Source of the DNA: Longimicrobium terrae | GTDB lineage: Bacteria; Gemmatimonadota; Gemmatimonadetes; Longimicrobiales; Longimicrobiaceae | Direction: 5' to 3' | DNA length: 64,000 nucleotides | NCBI RefSeq assembly: GCF_014202995.1 | Contig: NZ_JACHIA010000005.1 | Span: 186,001 to 250,000 of the forward strand | Shown: positions 34,231 through 43,830 of the stretch, one piece after another | Position numbering within the stretch: the stretch's first letter is position 1 | How the letters are laid out: every line of letters starts with the position of its first letter | Translations under genes and position numbers: made by a program | Notes under the pieces: model-generated | Databases searched by the model: none | What the model was told of the DNA's origin: nothing | Seen by the model: the letters and a program-made list of their open reading frames with translations, nothing else

Positions 34231-36093
34231 ATGCGTCATCTCCTCCCGCTGCCGGCGCTTGCCGCGGCCCTGCTGATCGCCGCGCCGGCCTCCGCCCAGG
34301 AACGCGTCGAATACGACATCCGCTTTCCCAACCGCGTGCACCACGAGGCGGAGGTGACGGCCACCTTCACCGGCGTGCCCGCCGGACACCCCCTGGAGGT
34401 GCGCATGAGCCGCACCTCGCCGGGCCGGTACGCGCTGCACGAGTTCGCCAAGAACGTCTACGGCGTCCGCGTGACGGACGGCCGCGGGCGCGCGCTGCAG
34501 GCGGAGCGCTCCGACCCCAGCGGGTGGACTGTGGCCGGCCACGACGGCACGGTGCGGGTGCAGTACACGCTGTTCGGCGACCGCGTGGACGGCACCTACA
34601 CCGCGGTGGACGCCACGCACGCGCACCTGAACATGCCCGCCACCTTCATGTGGGCGCGGGGAATGGAGCGGGCGCCCATCCGCGTGCGCTTTGACCGGCC
34701 GGACGGGTGGCGCGTGGCCACGCAGCTTGCGCCCACGCCCGACAGCGCCGTGTTCACCGCGCCCAACCTGCAGTGGTTCATGGATTCGCCCGCCGAGGTG
34801 AGCGACTTTGACCTGCGGACGTGGACGGTGGCGGGCCCCGGCGGGCGCACGTACACCATGCGCATGGCCATGCACCACCTGGGCACGGACGCGGAGCTGG
34901 ACCGCTACGTGGAAAAGACCAAAAAGGTGGTGGCGGAGGAAATCGCCATGTGGGGCGAGCCGGCGGCGTACGACAACGGCACCTACACTTTTCTGGCGGA
35001 TTACCTGCCCTGGGCCTCGGGCGACGGGATGGAGCACCGCAACAGCACGGTGATCACCGCGCCGGCCTCGCTGGCGCAGGCGGAGATGGGACTGCTGGGC
35101 ACGGTGTCGCACGAGTATTTCCACTCGTGGAACGTGGAGCGCCTGCGCCCGCGCTCGCTGGAGCCGTTCAACTTCACCGAAGCCAACATGAGCGGCGAGC
35201 TGTGGTTCGCCGAAGGCTTCACCAGCTACTACGACGCGCTGTTCATCCGCCGCGCGGGGCTCAGCGACGACGCGGAGTACGCGTCGGAAGCGGGCGGCAC
35301 GGCCAACGCGGTGGTGAACGCGGCGGGGCGGCGCTTCTTTTCCCCGGTGGAGATGGCGAAGCAGGCGCCGTTCGTGGACGCGGCGGTTTCCATCGACCCG
35401 GTGAACCGCGGCAACACCTTTCTGAGCTACTACACCTGGGGCGCGGGGATCGGGCTGGGGCTGGACCTTACGCTGCGGTCGCGCTTCAACAACATCACGC
35501 TGGACGACTTCATGCGCGCCATGTGGCGCCAGTACGGCCGCGAGCAGACGCCGGCGCTGGCGCCCGCGCGTCCGTACACCGTGGCCGACCTGCGCCGCGT
35601 GCTGGGCGAGGTCACGCGCGACACGGCGTTCGCCAACGACTTCTTCCGCCGCTACGTGGAAGGGCGCGAGGCGGTGGACTACGCCCCGCTGCTGGCGCGC
35701 GCCGGGTACCTGCTGCGCAAGTCGCAGGCGGGGCGGCCCTGGCTGGGCGGGCAGATCGACGACGCGCAGGGCGGGGGCGTGCGCCTGACCCAGCCCTCGC
35801 TGTACGGCGGGTCCCTGTACTCCGCCGGGCTGGACATCGGCGACGTGATCCGCTCGGTGGACGGGCAGCTGGTGGCCAACGCCGCCGCGCTGCGCACGCT
35901 GCTGCAGGGCAGGCAGGCGGGCGACCGCCTGCAGGTGGAGGTCGTCTCCCGCGGCACGACACGCACGGTGGCGATGGCGCTGGTGGAGAACCCCGCGCTG
36001 GAAGCGGTGCCGTACGAGGCGGCGGGAATGACGCTGACGCCGGAGATGCGGGCGTTCCGCGAATCGTGGCTGGGATCGAGGGCCGGGCGGTGA
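34231..36093 (+). CDS. M61-family glycyl aminopeptidase with PDZ domain, exported
   Basis: A 620-residue exported enzyme (signal MRHLLPLPALAAALLIAAPASA). The M61 catalytic domain has the zinc motif HEYFH (H294, E295, H298) with the expected ligand E328 in LWFAEGF, preceded by GMEHRNST. The C-terminal about 100 residues form a PDZ domain (VRLTQPSLYGG, AGLDIGDVIRSVDGQ). M61 enzymes trim N-terminal glycine or other small residues from peptides; this one should act in the periplasm. It overlaps the next gene as GTGA, so both belong to one unit with glutaminyl cyclase. Confidence 0.92.
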   Translation: MRHLLPLPALAAALLIAAPASAQERVEYDIRFPNRVHHEAEVTATFTGVPAGHPLEVRMSRTSPGRYALHEFAKNVYGVRVTDGRGRALQAERSDPSGWTVAGHDGTVRVQYTLFGDRVDGTYTAVDATHAHLNMPATFMWARGMERAPIRVRFDRPDGWRVATQLAPTPDSAVFTAPNLQWFMDSPAEVSDFDLRTWTVAGPGGRTYTMRMAMHHLGTDAELDRYVEKTKKVVAEEIAMWGEPAAYDNGTYTFLADYLPWASGDGMEHRNSTVITAPASLAQAEMGLLGTVSHEYFHSWNVERLRPRSLEPFNFTEANMSGELWFAEGFTSYYDALFIRRAGLSDDAEYASEAGGTANAVVNAAGRRFFSPVEMAKQAPFVDAAVSIDPVNRGNTFLSYYTWGAGIGLGLDLTLRSRFNNITLDDFMRAMWRQYGREQTPALAPARPYTVADLRRVLGEVTRDTAFANDFFRRYVEGREAVDYAPLLARAGYLLRKSQAGRPWLGGQIDDAQGGGVRLTQPSLYGGSLYSAGLDIGDVIRSVDGQLVANAAALRTLLQGRQAGDRLQVEVVSRGTTRTVAMALVENPALEAVPYEAAGMTLTPEMRAFRESWLGSRAGR

Positions 36094-36923
36094 GCGGGAA
36101 AGTGATGCCGCGCGTGCCCCTTCTCTGGGGAATGGTGATTCTGATGACGACCGCGGCTTCCTGCGGCGGCGACGGCACCGCGGACCGGTCCGGCACGCAG
36201 ACGCCGCCCCCGGGCCCGCCCGCGCCCGTGGTGGCGGTGGACCAGGTGCGCAGCTATCCGCACGACACGGCCAGCTTTACGCAGGGCCTGGTGTGGCAGG
36301 GCGGCAATCTGTACGAAAGCACGGGGCGCTACGGAACGTCCACGGTGCGGCAGGTGGAACTGGAGACGGGGGCGGTCATCCGCAGCACGCCGCTGGCGCC
36401 GCAGTACTTTGCGGAAGGGCTGGCGTTGGTGGGCGACAGCCTGTTTCAGCTCACGTGGCGGGAAGGGGTCATGTTCGTCTATGACCGCGCCACGCTGCGG
36501 CCGGGGCGGCAGATCAGCTACCAGGGCGAGGGCTGGGGGCTGACGACGGACGGCCGCTCGCTGATCATCAGCGACGGCAGCAGCTACCTGACGTTTCTGG
36601 ACGCGCGGACGCTGAATCCGCAGCGCACGGTGCAGGTAGTTGACGCCGGGCAGGGCGTGAACGACCTGAACGAGTTGGAGTGGGTGAAGGGTGAGGTGTG
36701 GGCCAACGTATGGCACACCAACCGCATCGCCCGCATCGATCCGCAGACGGGGCAGGTGAAGGGATGGCTGGATCTGGCGGCCCTGGTTCCGCCCGTGAGC
36801 GACCCCGAGGGCGTGCTGAACGGCATCGCCTACGACTCGCAGACCAACCGGCTGCTGGTGACGGGAAAGCTCTGGCCGAAGATCTTTGAGATCCGCATCC
36901 CGTCGCTCGGCATCGGGCAGTAG
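36090..36923 (+). CDS. Glutaminyl-peptide cyclotransferase family protein
   Basis: A 277-residue exported protein of the plant/bacterial-type glutaminyl cyclase family, which converts N-terminal Gln to pyroglutamate. The fold is a five-bladed beta-propeller: blades are recognisable from SFTQGLVWQGGNLYESTGRYG, EGLALVGDSLFQLTWREG, EGWGLTTDGRSLIISDG and NELEWVKGEVWANVW, ending with DPEGVLNGIAYD and NRLLVTGKLWPKIFEI. An N-terminal lipobox-like AASC follows the hydrophobic stretch. The GTG at 36090 overlaps the M61 stop; an ATG at 36105 is an alternative. Both products modify protein N-termini. Confidence 0.85.
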   Translation: MSGKVMPRVPLLWGMVILMTTAASCGGDGTADRSGTQTPPPGPPAPVVAVDQVRSYPHDTASFTQGLVWQGGNLYESTGRYGTSTVRQVELETGAVIRSTPLAPQYFAEGLALVGDSLFQLTWREGVMFVYDRATLRPGRQISYQGEGWGLTTDGRSLIISDGSSYLTFLDARTLNPQRTVQVVDAGQGVNDLNELEWVKGEVWANVWHTNRIARIDPQTGQVKGWLDLAALVPPVSDPEGVLNGIAYDSQTNRLLVTGKLWPKIFEIRIPSLGIGQ

Positions 36924-36943
36924 GCTGTTCGTTGGATGAACGT

Positions 36944-36986
36944 CGCGAGCCCGCCCTTCCGTCCGGAAGGCGGGCTCGCGTGTTTC
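36944..36986 (+). terminator. Terminator after the glutaminyl cyclase gene
   Basis: A GC-rich stem (36944-36955 with 36969-36980, extendable through a bulge) is followed by TGTTTCGG. The remaining 36987-37228 stretch holds no recognisable gene. Confidence 0.75.
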
Positions 36987-37228
36987 GGTCGATGACGGGA
37001 ACCGCAGGCCGCGTCGCGCTCGTCCGCCTCAGCGCAACGCACGCCGAGGTCGCGATGGCGAGGGGATGCGCGAGCGGGGGTCTGTCTTCTGCTGGCACAT
37101 CGCCCGGCGCTAAGTCAGGATGATATGCTTCGGCGCAGTCGATCCTCCGCGTGAAACTCGCCGGGGCGGAGGTGCGTACCAAGGCGAGTGTCGGAGGCAG
37201 GCCGTTCGCATTCACCGTCAGGCCCACC

Positions 37229-37342
37229 ATGCTCCTCGTTATCCGCTTTCTCTTCCGGACTCTGCTCACCGGCCTCGTCACCAAGGGCCTGGGCAAGTTC
37301 TTTCCGCTGGTCCGCAGGCTTCTCGCCCTGATCTGGCGCTAG
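37229..37342 (+). CDS. Possible 37-residue hydrophobic/basic peptide
   Basis: A short frame whose product is one amphipathic-looking hydrophobic helix with Lys/Arg (MLLVIRFLFRTLLTGLVTKG then a basic end), typical of small membrane peptides. A GTG 26 codons earlier is in the same frame. No good ribosome binding site is visible, so this is a weak call. Confidence 0.3.
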   Translation: MLLVIRFLFRTLLTGLVTKGLGKFFPLVRRLLALIWR

Positions 37343-37475
37343 ACCGAACGGCACCGCCTGCCGCATCACGGGCGCTCCGTCCACCGACGGGGCGCCCGCC
37401 GCGCGTTGTGCACTTGCCCTCCGTCCCCGTCCCCACGACCTTTGCGCGGTTCGCCGTTCTCCCCTTTCGGCTCTG

Positions 37476-38333
37476 ATGGACCGCATGCACGAAAGCCCGT
37501 CGCCCCTGCTCGCCATTCCCGGCCTGCCGCTGCCCCCGTTGTACCCGGGCGGCTTCTTTCCCCCGTTCGGCATCGCCGCGGCGGGCGGATCGGCAGAGCT
37601 GGCGGACGCGGATGCGGCGCGGCGCGCGATGGACTGGGAGCAGGCGCGGACGAGCGCTTCGCGGGCCGAAGCCGTCGCGCGCGAGGCGGACGACGTGCCC
37701 GCGACCGCCGCCGCGCGCATCGAGCACGCCTGCACGGATCTGCTGGCGGGCGAGCTGGAGCGCGCCGCGTCGTACGCACGCGAGGTGCTGGCGGAGAGCG
37801 CCGGCCTGCCGCGCCTGGCCAAGTTCGCGGCGGCGCTGGTGGATGCCATCGCGAGCGGCCTCGCCGGCCGCGCAGACGAAGCGCTCGCCAAGCTGACGGA
37901 CGCGGAACGCCACGCGCAGGCTGCGGGCGACGTGGGCCTGGTGCTGATCCGCGTCAACCGCGCCGCCGTCCGCGCAAGCACGGGCGTGTTCGACGAAGCC
38001 GAGCGCGACGCGTCCAGCGCGCAGCGCGCCGGCCGCCGCGCCAAGGACGACGAAGCCGCGGCCATCGGCGCTCTCTCCCTCGCCATCGCGCACCTGGCTC
38101 GCGGCCGCCGCGCCGCCGCGCGCTCCCGCCTGGGCGACGCGCTGCGCACCTTTGAGCGCACGGGCGACGTGCTGCGCCAGATCCAGTGCCATCACCTGCT
38201 GGGCGAGGTGGCGTGGGACGGCGAGGACGCGATCCGCGCCGGCGGCCACTATCGCGACGGCCTCTCGCTCGCCCGCCCGGCGAACGCGCTGCCGATCGTG
38301 GAACTGCTGACGCTGCGCTTCGAACACCGCTGA
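37476..38333 (+). CDS. TPR-type alpha-helical protein
   Basis: A 285-residue soluble protein. The first 45 residues are Pro/Gly-rich. The rest is made of paired Ala-rich helices fitting tetratricopeptide spacing, for example AMDWEQARTSASRAEAVARE, LAGELERAASYAREVLAES and RRAAARSRLGDALRTFERTG. It lacks any enzyme motif, and is probably a protein-binding scaffold in the cytoplasm. The alternative start is an ATG at 37485. It faces the GGDEF-EAL gene across a shared terminator. Confidence 0.75.
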   Translation: MDRMHESPSPLLAIPGLPLPPLYPGGFFPPFGIAAAGGSAELADADAARRAMDWEQARTSASRAEAVAREADDVPATAAARIEHACTDLLAGELERAASYAREVLAESAGLPRLAKFAAALVDAIASGLAGRADEALAKLTDAERHAQAAGDVGLVLIRVNRAAVRASTGVFDEAERDASSAQRAGRRAKDDEAAAIGALSLAIAHLARGRRAAARSRLGDALRTFERTGDVLRQIQCHHLLGEVAWDGEDAIRAGGHYRDGLSLARPANALPIVELLTLRFEHR

Positions 38334-38348
38334 CGTTCATCCCTCGAC

Positions 38349-38384
38349 AAAAAGGCCCGCCGGAATCATCCGGCGGGCCTTTTC
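38349..38384. terminator. Bidirectional terminator (TPR gene / first GGDEF-EAL gene)
   Basis: A perfect 14-bp stem (38350-38363 with 38370-38383, loop AATCAT) with A-run on the left and T-run on the right serves both converging transcripts. Confidence 0.85.
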
Positions 38385-38403
38385 GTCATCCATCCAAGTC
38401 CCG

Positions 38404-41400
38404 TCACCACGTGCGCCCCTCCGCGATCAGCTGTTCGGCCCGGTCCGCGCCCATGGGCTCGGCGATCAGAAAGCCCTGCACGTGATCGCACCCCATCTCG
38501 CGGAGCGCCTCCAGCTGTTCACTCGTTTCCACGCCTTCCGCCACCACGCGAACACCAAGGATGTGCGACATGTTGATGATGGCGTGCACCAGCTGCCCGC
38601 TGCGCGGATCGCGGTCCATCCGGCTGACGAACGAGCGGTCCACCTTGAGAATGTCCAGCGGAAAGCGGTGCAGGTAGCCGAGCGACGAGTAGCCGGTGCC
38701 GAAGTCGTCCATGCACAGCCCGACGCCGATTTCGCGCAGCTGGTGCAGCACGCGGATGGCCGCCTCCTCATCCTCCAGCAGCACGCCCTCCGTCAGTTCC
38801 AGACGGATGCGCGACGGAGCGACGCCGCACCCGTTGAGCGTGGATGCCAGGTGCTCCGCCAGGTCTGGCTGGGCGAACTGCACGGGAGACAGGTTGATGG
38901 CCATGGTGAGGCGGGCGTTGCCCGGGTCCCTGCTCCAGCGGGCCACCTGCGCGCAGCACTGCTCAATCACCCACCGTCCGATGGGAAGGATGAGCCCCGT
39001 TTCCTCGGCGATGGGGATGAACTCCAGCGGCGGAACGTCGCCGCGCTCCGGATGCCGCCACCGCAGGAGCGCTTCGAACCCCTCGATGCGCCCCGAGTGC
39101 AGAGAAACGAGCGGCTGGTACAGGAGCCGCAGCTCCTCGCGCTCCAGCGCCCGCCGCAGATCCGTTTCCAGCCGCAGGCGCGCCATTGCCTGCGCGTGCA
39201 TCCCCCGGTCGAACACCTCGTAGCGGTTCTTGCCCAGCGACTTGGCCCGGCTGAGCGCGGCGTCGGCGTCGCGCAGCAGCTCTTCCGCGCCCTCCTGCCC
39301 CGTGCCGGAAAAGGCGATGCCGATGCTGGCGCTGGCGAACACCTCGTGCCCGTCCGGCGAGAACGGCGCGGCGATGGCGGCCAGCAGCCGGTCGGCCAGG
39401 TGCGTCGCCTCGATGGGGCTCTGAATCCCCTCCAGCAGCACGGTGAACTCGTCGCCGCCAAAGCGCGCCAGCGTGTCGGCCGGCTGCAGCGCCGCCTCCA
39501 GCCGGCTGGCCAGTTCGGTCAGCAGCCGGTCGCCCGCGCCGTGCCCCAGGCTGTCGTTGACGACCTTGAAGCGGTCCAGGTCCAGAAACAGGACGGCAAG
39601 TGACGCGTGGTCGCCGCGGCGCACCCGCTCCGCCGCGTGGTCCAGCCGGTCCACAAAGAGCACGCGGTTGGGCAGGCCGGTAAGCGAGTCGTGCAGGGCG
39701 CCGTACGCCAACTGCTCCTGCGCGCGCTTGCGGGTGGTGATGTCGTGAATGATTCCCTGGTAGCCCAGGATCGCGCCGTCCGGCCCGCGCCGCAGCGAGG
39801 CGGAAACGAGCACGTCCAGCGTTTCGCCGTCGCGGCGCAGCAGGCGCACCTCGAAGTCGCGGATGGACTCGCCGCGGGTGATCTCGTCCCGGAAGCGACG
39901 CCGGTCGCCCGGGTTGGCGTACAGGTCGGTGACGCGCATGGACAGAAGCTGCTCGCGGCTGTCCGCGAACATCTCCACCGCCGCCTGGTTCACGTCCACG
40001 AAGCGGCCGTCCAGCGTGGTGATGTAGATGGCGTCGCGCGACTGCTCAAAGAGGCTGCGGTAGCGCTCCTCGCTGGCGCGCAGCGCCTGCTCCACCGCGC
40101 GCCGCGGGGTCACGTCGCGCGCGAAGCCCTGCACCGTGGCGGGGCCGCCCGGCTGCCCCACCGCGGTTTCCACCAACTCCAGCGCCACCTCGTGCCCGTC
40201 GCGGTGCCGCGCGGCCAGCGACAGAATGCGCGGCGCCTCGCCCGCGCCCGGCACCGGAAGGCCGGCATGCTCCTCATCCGCGGAAAAGACGGATCGGGGG
40301 CGGCCCGCCAGCTCCTCCGGCGCGTATCCCAGCACCTGCGCCACGGATGAGGACAGGTACACCAGCCGTCCCGCCGCGTCCGCGGTGTAGAAGAAGACGG
40401 TGTCGCTGCCGGCCATCATCAGCCGATAGCGCTCCTCGCTCAGCCGCAGCGCATCCTCCGCGCGGCGGCGGTCGGTGATGTCGCGGTTGACGCCCAGCGC
40501 GCCCAGCAGCTGCCCGTCGTCATCGCGCAGAGGCACGACGATGGTTTCCGACGTCCCCTCCGTACCATCCTTGCGGCGAAAGCGGATTTCGCCCTGCCAG
40601 CGGCCCTCGCGCTCCAGGTGGTCGAATACCTCCCTGCGCAGCGACTCGGCGCGGTGGTGCCCCAGCCACATCTCCGGCCCGCGGCCGCGCGCTTCCTCGC
40701 GCGACCAGCCGTAGATGCGCTCCGAGGCGCGGTTCCAGGTGACCATCTTCCCGTGGACGTCGGTGATCATCACCGCGTCGTACAGGTTGTCGAACACCAG
40801 CGCCTGCCGCCGCAGCGTGGCCTCGGCCTGCTTGTGCGCGGTGATGTCGAACGCGGTGCCCAGCGCGGCCGCTTCGCCCCGGTAGTGCACGATGCCGGCG
40901 GCGAACTCCACCCACCGCTCTTCGCCGTCCTTGCGGATCACGCGAAAGGGGTAGCGGTTGGGGACGGGTTCGCCCCGCTGCCGGGCCAGGCCGCGCTCGC
41001 GCACCATCTCGCGGTCCGCGGGGTGCACGATGTCCCAGAAGCTTACGCCCAGCAGCTCGTCGCGCGTGTAGCCGGTGAGCTCTTCCGCGCCGGCGTTCAC
41101 GTAGCGGAACCGCGTGCCCTGGTACACGAAGGTGGCGGCGGCCACGGTTTCCGCGAGTTCGCGGAACTGGCGGTCGCTTTCGCGTAGCGCCTCGGTCGTA
41201 CGGTCCAGCTCGGCGACGTCGCTCTGCAGGCGGCGGTACCGGTCCAGCAGCTCGCGCCCGTCCACGTCCGCGTGCAGCAGCGTGGCGAGCTCGTCCGTGC
41301 GGCGCAGCGCATCGTCCAGGTCGCCGAGCAGCGCGCGCCAGGGGGACGGAATCCCCTCCAGCACGCCCAGGTGCCGCTCGGCCAGGCGGCGGAGGTCGTG

Positions 41401-41436
41401 GTGCAGCTCCGCCGCGGGAGGCGTGGCGGAAGTCAT
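38404..41436 (-). CDS. PAS-repeat GGDEF-EAL cyclic-di-GMP protein
   Basis: A 1,010-residue cytoplasmic sensor enzyme. An N-terminal helical part (1-80) is followed by four PAS/PAC blocks (about 85-560), recognisable by repeats such as GYTRDELLG and the DITAHKQAEATLRR linkers. The GGDEF domain (about 570-745) has intact GGDEF at 660-664 and should make cyclic-di-GMP. The EAL domain (about 755-1005) has EAL at 788-790 and DDFGTGYSSL, so phosphodiesterase activity is also plausible. Which activity dominates cannot be told from sequence. ATG at 41436 chosen. First of three tandem GGDEF-EAL genes on this strand (reading order 3, 2, 1). Confidence 0.92.
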   Translation of the reverse strand: MTSATPPAAELHHDLRRLAERHLGVLEGIPSPWRALLGDLDDALRRTDELATLLHADVDGRELLDRYRRLQSDVAELDRTTEALRESDRQFRELAETVAAATFVYQGTRFRYVNAGAEELTGYTRDELLGVSFWDIVHPADREMVRERGLARQRGEPVPNRYPFRVIRKDGEERWVEFAAGIVHYRGEAAALGTAFDITAHKQAEATLRRQALVFDNLYDAVMITDVHGKMVTWNRASERIYGWSREEARGRGPEMWLGHHRAESLRREVFDHLEREGRWQGEIRFRRKDGTEGTSETIVVPLRDDDGQLLGALGVNRDITDRRRAEDALRLSEERYRLMMAGSDTVFFYTADAAGRLVYLSSSVAQVLGYAPEELAGRPRSVFSADEEHAGLPVPGAGEAPRILSLAARHRDGHEVALELVETAVGQPGGPATVQGFARDVTPRRAVEQALRASEERYRSLFEQSRDAIYITTLDGRFVDVNQAAVEMFADSREQLLSMRVTDLYANPGDRRRFRDEITRGESIRDFEVRLLRRDGETLDVLVSASLRRGPDGAILGYQGIIHDITTRKRAQEQLAYGALHDSLTGLPNRVLFVDRLDHAAERVRRGDHASLAVLFLDLDRFKVVNDSLGHGAGDRLLTELASRLEAALQPADTLARFGGDEFTVLLEGIQSPIEATHLADRLLAAIAAPFSPDGHEVFASASIGIAFSGTGQEGAEELLRDADAALSRAKSLGKNRYEVFDRGMHAQAMARLRLETDLRRALEREELRLLYQPLVSLHSGRIEGFEALLRWRHPERGDVPPLEFIPIAEETGLILPIGRWVIEQCCAQVARWSRDPGNARLTMAINLSPVQFAQPDLAEHLASTLNGCGVAPSRIRLELTEGVLLEDEEAAIRVLHQLREIGVGLCMDDFGTGYSSLGYLHRFPLDILKVDRSFVSRMDRDPRSGQLVHAIINMSHILGVRVVAEGVETSEQLEALREMGCDHVQGFLIAEPMGADRAEQLIAEGRTW

Positions 41437-41717
41437 CGGACCGAGCCTGTGGGCATGGGTCCTCCGGGGGCCGGGGAAGGCGGAAATCAGGATACGTCGC
41501 AGTATATCCGCATTTCCCTCGCCGCGCCAAGTAGAAAAATCAAAGCCCCGCGTCCCCGCGCCGCGCGGAGGGATTAACGCCTCTGCAAAGCCCGCCCTCC
41601 ACCGCGATTCCACCGTCGCCGCCGCCCCCGTGCCCGCCCGTCCGTTTGCGAAATCCGCCGGTTTCCGCATGCGGATCGTCCGTTCCGCGCGGCGGAAACT
41701 CCGCGAAATCCGCCGCG

Positions 41718-43679
41718 CTACCAGCGGCGGTCCTGAGCCAGCAGGGCGAGCATGGCCTCCGCGTCCAGCGCGGGGGAGATCAGGTAGCCCTGCGCGTGGT
41801 CGCACCCCAGCGCCCGCACGCGGTCCAGCTGGGCGGGCGTTTCCACTCCTTCCGCCACGGTCTGCAGGCCCAGCCCGCGCGCCAGCCCCGCGATGGCGGC
41901 CAGCACCGGCGCGCCGCGCGCTTCGTCCTCCGCCAGGAACGAGCGGTCTACCTTTACGCCGTCCATGGGCAGGCGGTGCAGGGCGGAAAGGGAGGAGAAT
42001 CCCGTCCCGAAGTCGTCCATCCACGTCGCCGCGCCGAGGGACCGAAGGCGGCCCAGCACGGCGGGCGCGTCGCCGCCCGCGTCCATCAGCACGCTTTCGG
42101 TGATCTCCAGCCGGAGCCGGCCGGGCGCCACGCCGCCGCGCTCCAGCGCCATCTTCACCTGGTCTGCCAGCTCCGCCTGCGCGAACTGGCGGACGGAAAC
42201 ATTCACGCTCACCGAAAGCTCCCCGGCGGCGGGGAGCACGGCGCTCCACGCACCCAGCTGCGCGCAGGCGGTGTCCAGCACGTGCCGGCCGAGGCGGAGA
42301 ATGAGCCCCGTTTCCTCCGCGCAGGCGATGAACTCGGCCGGCGGCACCCATCCGCGCTCCGGATGCCGCCACCGGGCGAGCGCCTCCATCCCCGTGATCC
42401 GCCCGCTGGCGAGATGGACAATGGGCTGGTAGTGGACGCTGATCCTCCCCTGGTCCAGCGCGCGGCGCAGGTCCGTTTCCAGCCGCAGGCGGGCGAGCGC
42501 GCGGGTGTGCATCCCCTGCTCGTACACGGCCCAGCCGCCGGGGCCGGCCGCCTTGGCGCGGTACATGGCCGCGTCCGCGCCGCGCATCAGCGCCTCCGCG
42601 CCGCCCGCGCACCCCGGGCCCGGCGCGATCCCGATGCTGGCGGAGGCAAAGACCTCGTATCCCTCCAGCACCACCGGCTCCGTCAGGGCTCGGTGGATGG
42701 ATTCCGTTGCGCGGACCGCCGCCTGGACGGAGACCGAGGGCAGGAGCACGGCGAACTCGTCCCCGCCCAGGCGCGCCACCGTGCCCGCCTCGCCCGCGCA
42801 CCCGCGCAGCCGCCCGGCGACGGCGGCCAGCAGCCGGTCTCCCGCGGGGTGTCCCAGGCTGTCGTTGAGGATCTTGAAGCGGTCTAGGTCCAGACAAAGG
42901 ACGGCGAACTCCCCGTCTCCGCGCCGCGCGCGATCCAGTTCACCCTCCAGGCGGTCCATGAAGCCGCGCCGGTTGGCGAGCCCGGTGAGCGGATCGTGCA
43001 GCGCCCCGCGCGGGCGCTCCCCGGCCGCACGCGGCGGGGCTCCGTCCTCCCCGGACGGGTGCACGCGGCGGAGCGGCCGCCGCACAGGGCGCGACCAGCG
43101 GAGCTCGCGTGGGCCCACGCGAGCCTCCGCCACAGGGATAACGAGTTGGGCGGACACGATCCGTCCGCCGCCGTTCCACGCGGAGTCCGCCATCTCGCGC
43201 AGGACGTCCGCCCGCTCCTCCGCCGTCCGTGGCGGCACCTCGTGCACCAGGCCGATGACGCCGGCGATGGATCCGTCCGCCGCGCGGTGCGGAACGTACT
43301 GCACCCAGATCCACCCGGAGCGCACGCCGGGAACGTGGTAGCGGCGGTCGGGAAGGCAGACGGATTCACCGCCCAGCACGCGCCGCAGCACCGGCTCCAG
43401 CCGCTCGTCGCGCAGGTGCGGATGGATTTCCAGCGCGTTGCGGCCCAGGACAGACGGCGCGGAAAGCCCCGTCATCCGCTCCATGAAGCGGTTCCACGCC
43501 AGGTAGCGGAAGTCGCGGTCGCACACCGCGACGCCGACGGTTTCGCTCATGGCCAGTGCCTGGAAGAGCGCGTCGGGGATGCCGTCCGGGCACTCGGAAT
43601 CCGCCACGACTGCACGTATCGGCCCGAAAGTGCCGGATGGTGTCGCTGGCGGGCGGAGCTGGGTGGAGAGGCGGACCAT
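41718..43679 (-). CDS. PAS-GGDEF-EAL protein
   Basis: A 653-residue protein. A PAS domain lies in the first 150 residues (DRDFRYLAWNRFMERMTG, GVRSGWIWVQYVPH); a linker of low-complexity Pro/Arg sequence follows. The GGDEF domain has GGDEF at 305-309; the EAL domain has EAL at 432-434 and DDFGTGFSSL, with the C-terminal LAQDRRW. The linker of about 40 Arg/Pro residues is unlike the others and may be a replaced segment. ATG at 43679 chosen; an upstream GTG adds 20 residues without a motif. A direct repeat GCGAAATCCGCCG flanks 41648-41715 past the stop. Confidence 0.9.
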   Translation of the reverse strand: MVRLSTQLRPPATPSGTFGPIRAVVADSECPDGIPDALFQALAMSETVGVAVCDRDFRYLAWNRFMERMTGLSAPSVLGRNALEIHPHLRDERLEPVLRRVLGGESVCLPDRRYHVPGVRSGWIWVQYVPHRAADGSIAGVIGLVHEVPPRTAEERADVLREMADSAWNGGGRIVSAQLVIPVAEARVGPRELRWSRPVRRPLRRVHPSGEDGAPPRAAGERPRGALHDPLTGLANRRGFMDRLEGELDRARRGDGEFAVLCLDLDRFKILNDSLGHPAGDRLLAAVAGRLRGCAGEAGTVARLGGDEFAVLLPSVSVQAAVRATESIHRALTEPVVLEGYEVFASASIGIAPGPGCAGGAEALMRGADAAMYRAKAAGPGGWAVYEQGMHTRALARLRLETDLRRALDQGRISVHYQPIVHLASGRITGMEALARWRHPERGWVPPAEFIACAEETGLILRLGRHVLDTACAQLGAWSAVLPAAGELSVSVNVSVRQFAQAELADQVKMALERGGVAPGRLRLEITESVLMDAGGDAPAVLGRLRSLGAATWMDDFGTGFSSLSALHRLPMDGVKVDRSFLAEDEARGAPVLAAIAGLARGLGLQTVAEGVETPAQLDRVRALGCDHAQGYLISPALDAEAMLALLAQDRRW

Positions 43680-43830
43680 GGCCACACGTCGGCTGGAGGA
43701 GACAGACAACGAGAACGGAGCGGACAAACTAGTGTCCACTCCGTTCAGAGCGCAAGCATTCCGTCACCGCGTGGCCAAAGCAGACAGCCAGTGTTTCCGC
43801 CGAAAAAACGCGTTCGTGGCGGCTTGTGCA

